From assembly GCA_942490945.1 (NCBI GenBank), contig CALNYZ010000017.1, positions 310,001 to 374,000 on the forward strand: a stretch of 64,000 bases of DNA, in the 5' to 3' direction. A model generated the notes under the pieces. It saw only the letters and a list, made by a program, of their open reading frames with translations, was not told where the DNA came from and did not search any database. This DNA comes from CALNYZ01 sp942490945. GTDB lineage: Bacteria > Pseudomonadota > Gammaproteobacteria > UBA6429 > Thiohalophilaceae. The position numbers were made by a program, and so were the translations under genes. Shown here in pieces: positions 61,148 to 64,000 of this stretch (positions within the stretch are counted from its first letter, which is position 1; each line of letters starts with the position of its first letter).

Positions 61148-62521
61148 TTATAATTTGTCTTTATTTTTCAGACCAATTTTAAATTTCTCCAGATATGCAT
61201 TTGGCTTGCTACCGTCATACACGATGTTGTCAATGAATTCCTTTTGCGGTTTCTTATAACCTGATTCAGTGGAAAACTCAGGGAAATCAGCTGCTTTTAC
61301 TTTACCTTCTTTAATCAGTTCCTTGGCAGCTACAGCGTATATTTCCGGCTTGTATACTTTTTTCGCAATGTCCTTGTACCAGCTGTCAGGTTTATACTCT
61401 GATATCTGTCCCCAACGGCGCATTTGCGTCAGGTACCAGACTGCATCGCTGTAATAGGGATAAGTTGCGTTATAGCGGAAGAACACGTTGAAGTCAGGCA
61501 CATCACGCTTGTCGCCTTTTTCGTATTCAAATGTTCCGGTCATACTGTTTGCAATAACTTTATAGTCCGCGCCCACATATTGACTCTTCGCCAATATTTT
61601 TACCGCTTCCGGACGGTTGGCATTATTATTTGCATCGAGCCATTGCGCAGCACGAATCATGGCTTTCACTACGCGAATATGTGTATTGGGATTTTTGTCT
61701 GCCCAGGCTTTTGATACACCGAACACTTTTTCCGGATTATCTTTCCATATTTCATAGTCTGTAATAACCGGTACACCAATACCTTTGAAAACCGCCTGTT
61801 GATTCCACGGCTCGCCTACACAGTATCCATATATCGTTCCGGCCTCCATGGTAGATGGCATTTGCGGTGGCGGTGTTACGGACAACAAGGCATCTGCCTT
61901 TATCTGTCCACTGGTGTCGCCTTTGTGCGGCGCATAATATCCTGGGTGAATACCACCTGCGGCTAACCAGTACCGCAGCTCATAATTGTGTGTTGATACA
62001 GGGAAAACCATGCCCATTTTGAATGGCTTGCCTTCTGATTTGTATTTATCAACGACAGGTTTCAAATAGTCTGCCTTGATAGGATGTACCGGTTTGCCAT
62101 TTTTATCATGTGGTACATGTTTTTTCATGTCTTTCCAGACATTGTTGGAAACGGTAATGCCATTGCCATTCAGGTCCATACTGAAAGCGGTGATAATATG
62201 CGCCTTGGTACCAAAACCGATTGTCGCGCCCAATGGCTGCCCTGCCAACATATGCGCACCATCGAGTTCACCATCAATAACCCGGTCGAGTAATACTTTC
62301 CAGTTTGCCTGCGGTTCTAACGTGACATACAAGCCTTCGTCTTCGAAGTAACCTTTTTCATAAGCAATCGCAAGCGGCGCCATATCGGTCAATTTGATAA
62401 ATCCAAACTTGAGCTCTTCCTTCTCAGGTTTACCTGCTGCATACACTGCATTGCTAGTGAGCATAGCAATGGCAAGCAAGGCCAATACTCGGCTAGTCAG
62501 TTTTGTTACATTCTTGAACAT
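61148..62521 (-). CDS. nrtA: Periplasmic nitrate-binding protein NrtA
   Basis: 457 residues from MFKNVTKLTSRVLALLAIAML with a clear signal peptide ending VYAAG; no lipobox Cys, so soluble or weakly anchored. The mature part begins LKFGFIKLTDMAPLAIAYEKGYF and has AHMLAGQPLGATIGFGTKA and YCVGEPWNQQ, as in NrtA/NasF of the nitrate/bicarbonate-binding family. TTGGAGA stands 5 nt before the ATG at 62521. A longer in-frame start at 62635 would put 38 extra residues before the signal peptide and is rejected. Confidence 0.93.
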   Translation of the reverse strand: MFKNVTKLTSRVLALLAIAMLTSNAVYAAGKPEKEELKFGFIKLTDMAPLAIAYEKGYFEDEGLYVTLEPQANWKVLLDRVIDGELDGAHMLAGQPLGATIGFGTKAHIITAFSMDLNGNGITVSNNVWKDMKKHVPHDKNGKPVHPIKADYLKPVVDKYKSEGKPFKMGMVFPVSTHNYELRYWLAAGGIHPGYYAPHKGDTSGQIKADALLSVTPPPQMPSTMEAGTIYGYCVGEPWNQQAVFKGIGVPVITDYEIWKDNPEKVFGVSKAWADKNPNTHIRVVKAMIRAAQWLDANNNANRPEAVKILAKSQYVGADYKVIANSMTGTFEYEKGDKRDVPDFNVFFRYNATYPYYSDAVWYLTQMRRWGQISEYKPDSWYKDIAKKVYKPEIYAVAAKELIKEGKVKAADFPEFSTESGYKKPQKEFIDNIVYDGSKPNAYLEKFKIGLKNKDKL

Positions 62522-62689
62522 GCTTATCTCCAACTTTAATAGTAAAAAATCCACAATAAACGGCGTCATACATTTCAATAACTGAAATTTACTAATCACC
62601 GCGGCTCTGAAATACATTTTGTCTCTCATGCCCATCTTTGGGTTTTGAATGAAAGCACCTGTACCAGGCAGTTACATGTATAGCTATAG

Positions 62690-62714
62690 AGCAAATGCTA
62701 TGCCAGCATTTGCT
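62690..62714 (-). promoter_or_regulatory. Sigma-54 promoter of nrtABD, embedded in a perfect inverted repeat
   Basis: On the minus strand TGGCATAGCATTTGCT (62690-62705) has GG-N10-GC, one change from the sigma-54 consensus. The promoter is overlapped by AGCAAATGC (62690-62698) and GCATTTGCT (62706-62714), a perfect 9-bp inverted repeat with 7-bp spacing. A dimeric repressor binding here would directly block sigma-54 polymerase. Transcription would start near 62678, giving a leader of ~155 nt before nrtA. Confidence 0.85.
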
Positions 62715-62801
62715 AATATTCGCAGGCTATTGTTTTAAATGGTTTAATTTTGGAATTATTAACAAATTATCAAGATTGGAAGTGTGAAGAAATATAGCAG
62801 C

Positions 62802-62840
62802 GCACTTTTTTAGTGCTTTGCATGATATCGATGTGCAAAG
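62802..62840. promoter_or_regulatory. NtrC-like enhancer region of the nrtABD operon
   Basis: GCAC-TTTTTTA-GTGC at 62802-62816 is an exact GCAC-N7-GTGC NtrC dyad. Overlapping it at 62816-62840 is a second dyad, CTTTGCA / TGCAAAG with 11-bp spacing. The pair lies about 100 bp upstream of the sigma-54 promoter, as in the nirB region, and supports joint control by nitrogen limitation. Confidence 0.65.
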
Positions 62841-62918
62841 ATAAAGCATAAGTTAAAATTTATAAGAATTGCTTTGTGCTGCCTTGCACATTAACAAGAC
62901 AGCACTTGGCAGTACGCT

Positions 62919-63332
62919 TTATGCGGCCGCTTTGGCTGCATCTTTCATGGTTGTGGCAAGAATCGTATAGGTTTCAACCCAGGCATCCTTGACATCATCG
63001 GTAAAGTTTTCACCCAGGCCCTGTCCAAGCGTCCAGATTAATGCGGCAGCAACCGTATCATAATCCTTGTCTTTTACCCCATAACCACCGTGGCGCTCAC
63101 CAAGCGCCTGAACGGCAGGAACAATGGCATCCAGTCTGTCAAGACTGTTAACAGCCGTATTAATCATTGCCATCAATTTTCTGCCTTGCTCTTTCATATC
63201 AGAGGTGAACATACTTTTCAGGCTCGGATCGAGTTCGAACAACTTGCCATAAAACAATTCAGCAGCTGTATCGGTAATCGGTGTAACTTTTGCCCAGCTC
63301 GATTTAACGAGTGAGATTTTTTCAGGTGTCAT
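62919..63332 (-). CDS. Single-domain globin
   Basis: 137 residues with the 3/3 globin fold of the flavohaemoglobin/Vitreoscilla type: TPEKISLVKSSWAKVTPITD at the A helix, ELFYGKLFELDPSLKSMF, proximal haem ligand His81 in GERHGGYGV, and a TLGQGLGENF stretch near the end. It has no reductase domain. Possible roles are O2 supply or nitric oxide and nitrite protection, fitting its place directly upstream of nitrate uptake genes. AGGAAGGAG precedes the ATG. 19 bp after the haem lipoprotein gene: one operon. Confidence 0.92.
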   Translation of the reverse strand: MTPEKISLVKSSWAKVTPITDTAAELFYGKLFELDPSLKSMFTSDMKEQGRKLMAMINTAVNSLDRLDAIVPAVQALGERHGGYGVKDKDYDTVAAALIWTLGQGLGENFTDDVKDAWVETYTILATTMKDAAKAAA

Positions 63333-63350
63333 TTTTTAGCTCCTTCCTAA

Positions 63351-63929
63351 TTAACCAGTTATGGGAATACGAATCACCACACCGCCCATCACATCACCCA
63401 GTTTAAAATCTGTGCGCGGGCTGTCTTTATGCTCATTGTGACAAGATATACAGGCAGGTGCCACACCGGTATCAGCATAGATGCCTGTAAAATAGGTTTT
63501 TCCACCCAATTTTTCTTCTGCATAGAAGTTTTTACCCGGATTATCCGCAATAAATTTCAGACCGGTTTTTTCAACATCTGTTTTCGGGCTATTCTGTTTA
63601 TTTACTGGCCAGAGTGATAACAAAGAGTAGCTGAAGTTTGCGCCTTTCTCCGCTACCATTTCAGCACCATAACGGAACATTTGCGCTGGCAAGACCAGTG
63701 CCTTCTCATCTTTCCAGTGTTCGCTGGCTTTAATGACCTTGTCTTCTTTCACTAATCTATTAACGATCAGTTTTGTATAGACAGTACGATCTGATGCCAT
63801 GACCATGTGCAATGAGTCAGCCATCACCTGGGGTGAAATTGCACCTTTGGTTTCTGTACCACCACCGCATGCGGACATTAAGCCCGCCGCGCCCAGAATG
63901 GATATTGTTGCCAGTTTATTAAGTTTCAT
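63351..63929 (-). CDS. Tll0287-like (DUF3365) haem-binding lipoprotein
   Basis: 192 residues from MKLNKLATISILG. A signal peptide ends in the lipobox LMSAC (Cys21), so it is probably a periplasm-facing lipoprotein. A C-terminal ACISCHNEH gives a c-type haem motif (CxxCH), and the preceding FYAEEKLGGKTYFTGIYAD and closing DVMGGVVIRIPI blocks match the DUF3365/Tll0287-like haem domain. It may be a haem-based gas or redox sensor or an electron carrier. AGGAGA precedes the ATG at 63929. Upstream sequence reaches the window edge. Confidence 0.85.
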   Translation of the reverse strand: MKLNKLATISILGAAGLMSACGGGTETKGAISPQVMADSLHMVMASDRTVYTKLIVNRLVKEDKVIKASEHWKDEKALVLPAQMFRYGAEMVAEKGANFSYSLLSLWPVNKQNSPKTDVEKTGLKFIADNPGKNFYAEEKLGGKTYFTGIYADTGVAPACISCHNEHKDSPRTDFKLGDVMGGVVIRIPITG

Positions 63930-64000
63930 TGCTATCTCCTGTTTCATTTAGTAAAAAAAACTGTTTAGTGTGTTGACTTCTGTTTGTTTTTAACACGCTG

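Larger units (their letters stand above)
62522..62918. other. Control region upstream of nrtA
   Basis: 397 bp. It contains the nrtA leader, the sigma-54 promoter, an inverted repeat spanning that promoter, and an NtrC-like enhancer (listed separately). At the right end, an imperfect hairpin (GTGCTG-x-CTTG / CAAG-x-CAGCAC, about 62877-62909) follows the globin gene stop and may mark the end of the globin transcript, although there is no T-run on the minus strand. The leader carries a short CCTG / CAGG dyad near 62660. No other gene seen. Confidence 0.5.

Noticed and set aside
61148..62635. NrtA start at 62635 giving a 495-residue protein
   Set aside because: It would place 38 residues before a normal signal peptide; the ATG at 62521 has a proper ribosome site.
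1..64000. tRNA, rRNA, IS elements, prophage and CRISPR arrays
   Set aside because: Looked for cloverleaf-like sequences, transposase motifs, terminal inverted repeats and regularly spaced repeats by eye; none was convincing.

Overview
The window looks like a chromosomal stretch of a moderately AT-rich gammaproteobacterium. The evidence is family-level: a gamma-type GshA, Rsd/AlgQ, ZapE, TrhP (YegQ), Slt70, YaaA, MurJ next to RibF, and a DUF2835 protein. Many genes start with TTG or GTG behind good Shine-Dalgarno sites. No rRNA, tRNA, IS element, prophage or CRISPR array was seen. I cannot name the genus.

Layout. 1-9.5 kb: the end of an EAL c-di-GMP phosphodiesterase, a perfect 651-bp tandem duplication, several small unknown genes, an orphan ParS/MbcA-like antitoxin, a Rieske ferredoxin, a FliB-like methylase, a Csd4-like cell-shape peptidase, an unusual HTH/[2Fe-2S]/FNR protein and a PilZ protein. 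9.5-24 kb: housekeeping genes (GloA, MazG-like, IlvD, Slt, Rsd, Csp, TrhP) and a glycerophosphodiester set (divergent FGGY kinase, short GlpD, GDPD). 24-33 kb: a membrane-anchored RRM protein, two FHA gene groups, a PreP-like M16 protease, thioredoxin-fold proteins and YaaA. 33-46 kb: GshA, a ParA/MerR pair, a phosphate-binding-like protein, ZapE, OmpV/MipA, RibF, MurJ, a membrane patatin and a DMT exporter. 46-49.5 kb: a chemoreceptor / STAS / receiver-PP2C-kinase module like HsbA-HsbR. 49.6-64 kb: a nitrate assimilation island.

The nitrate island is the most coherent system. One minus-strand operon encodes NirB, NirD, a NasA-type cytoplasmic molybdenum nitrate reductase and a fused DmsB-DmsC protein, that is, a four-cluster ferredoxin plus a membrane anchor. 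A second minus-strand operon encodes the nitrate ABC transporter NrtA, NrtB and NrtD. Both operons have a near-perfect sigma-54 promoter (GG-N10-GC) about 100 bp from an NtrC-like dyad, so they are probably co-induced by nitrogen limitation. The inference is that assimilatory nitrate reduction draws electrons from the quinol pool through the DmsBC fusion, rather than from ferredoxin or NADH, while NirBD uses NADH for nitrite to ammonium. Between the operons lies a GlgC paralogue that has lost its catalytic residues. Upstream of the transporter lie a single-domain globin and a haem-binding lipoprotein.
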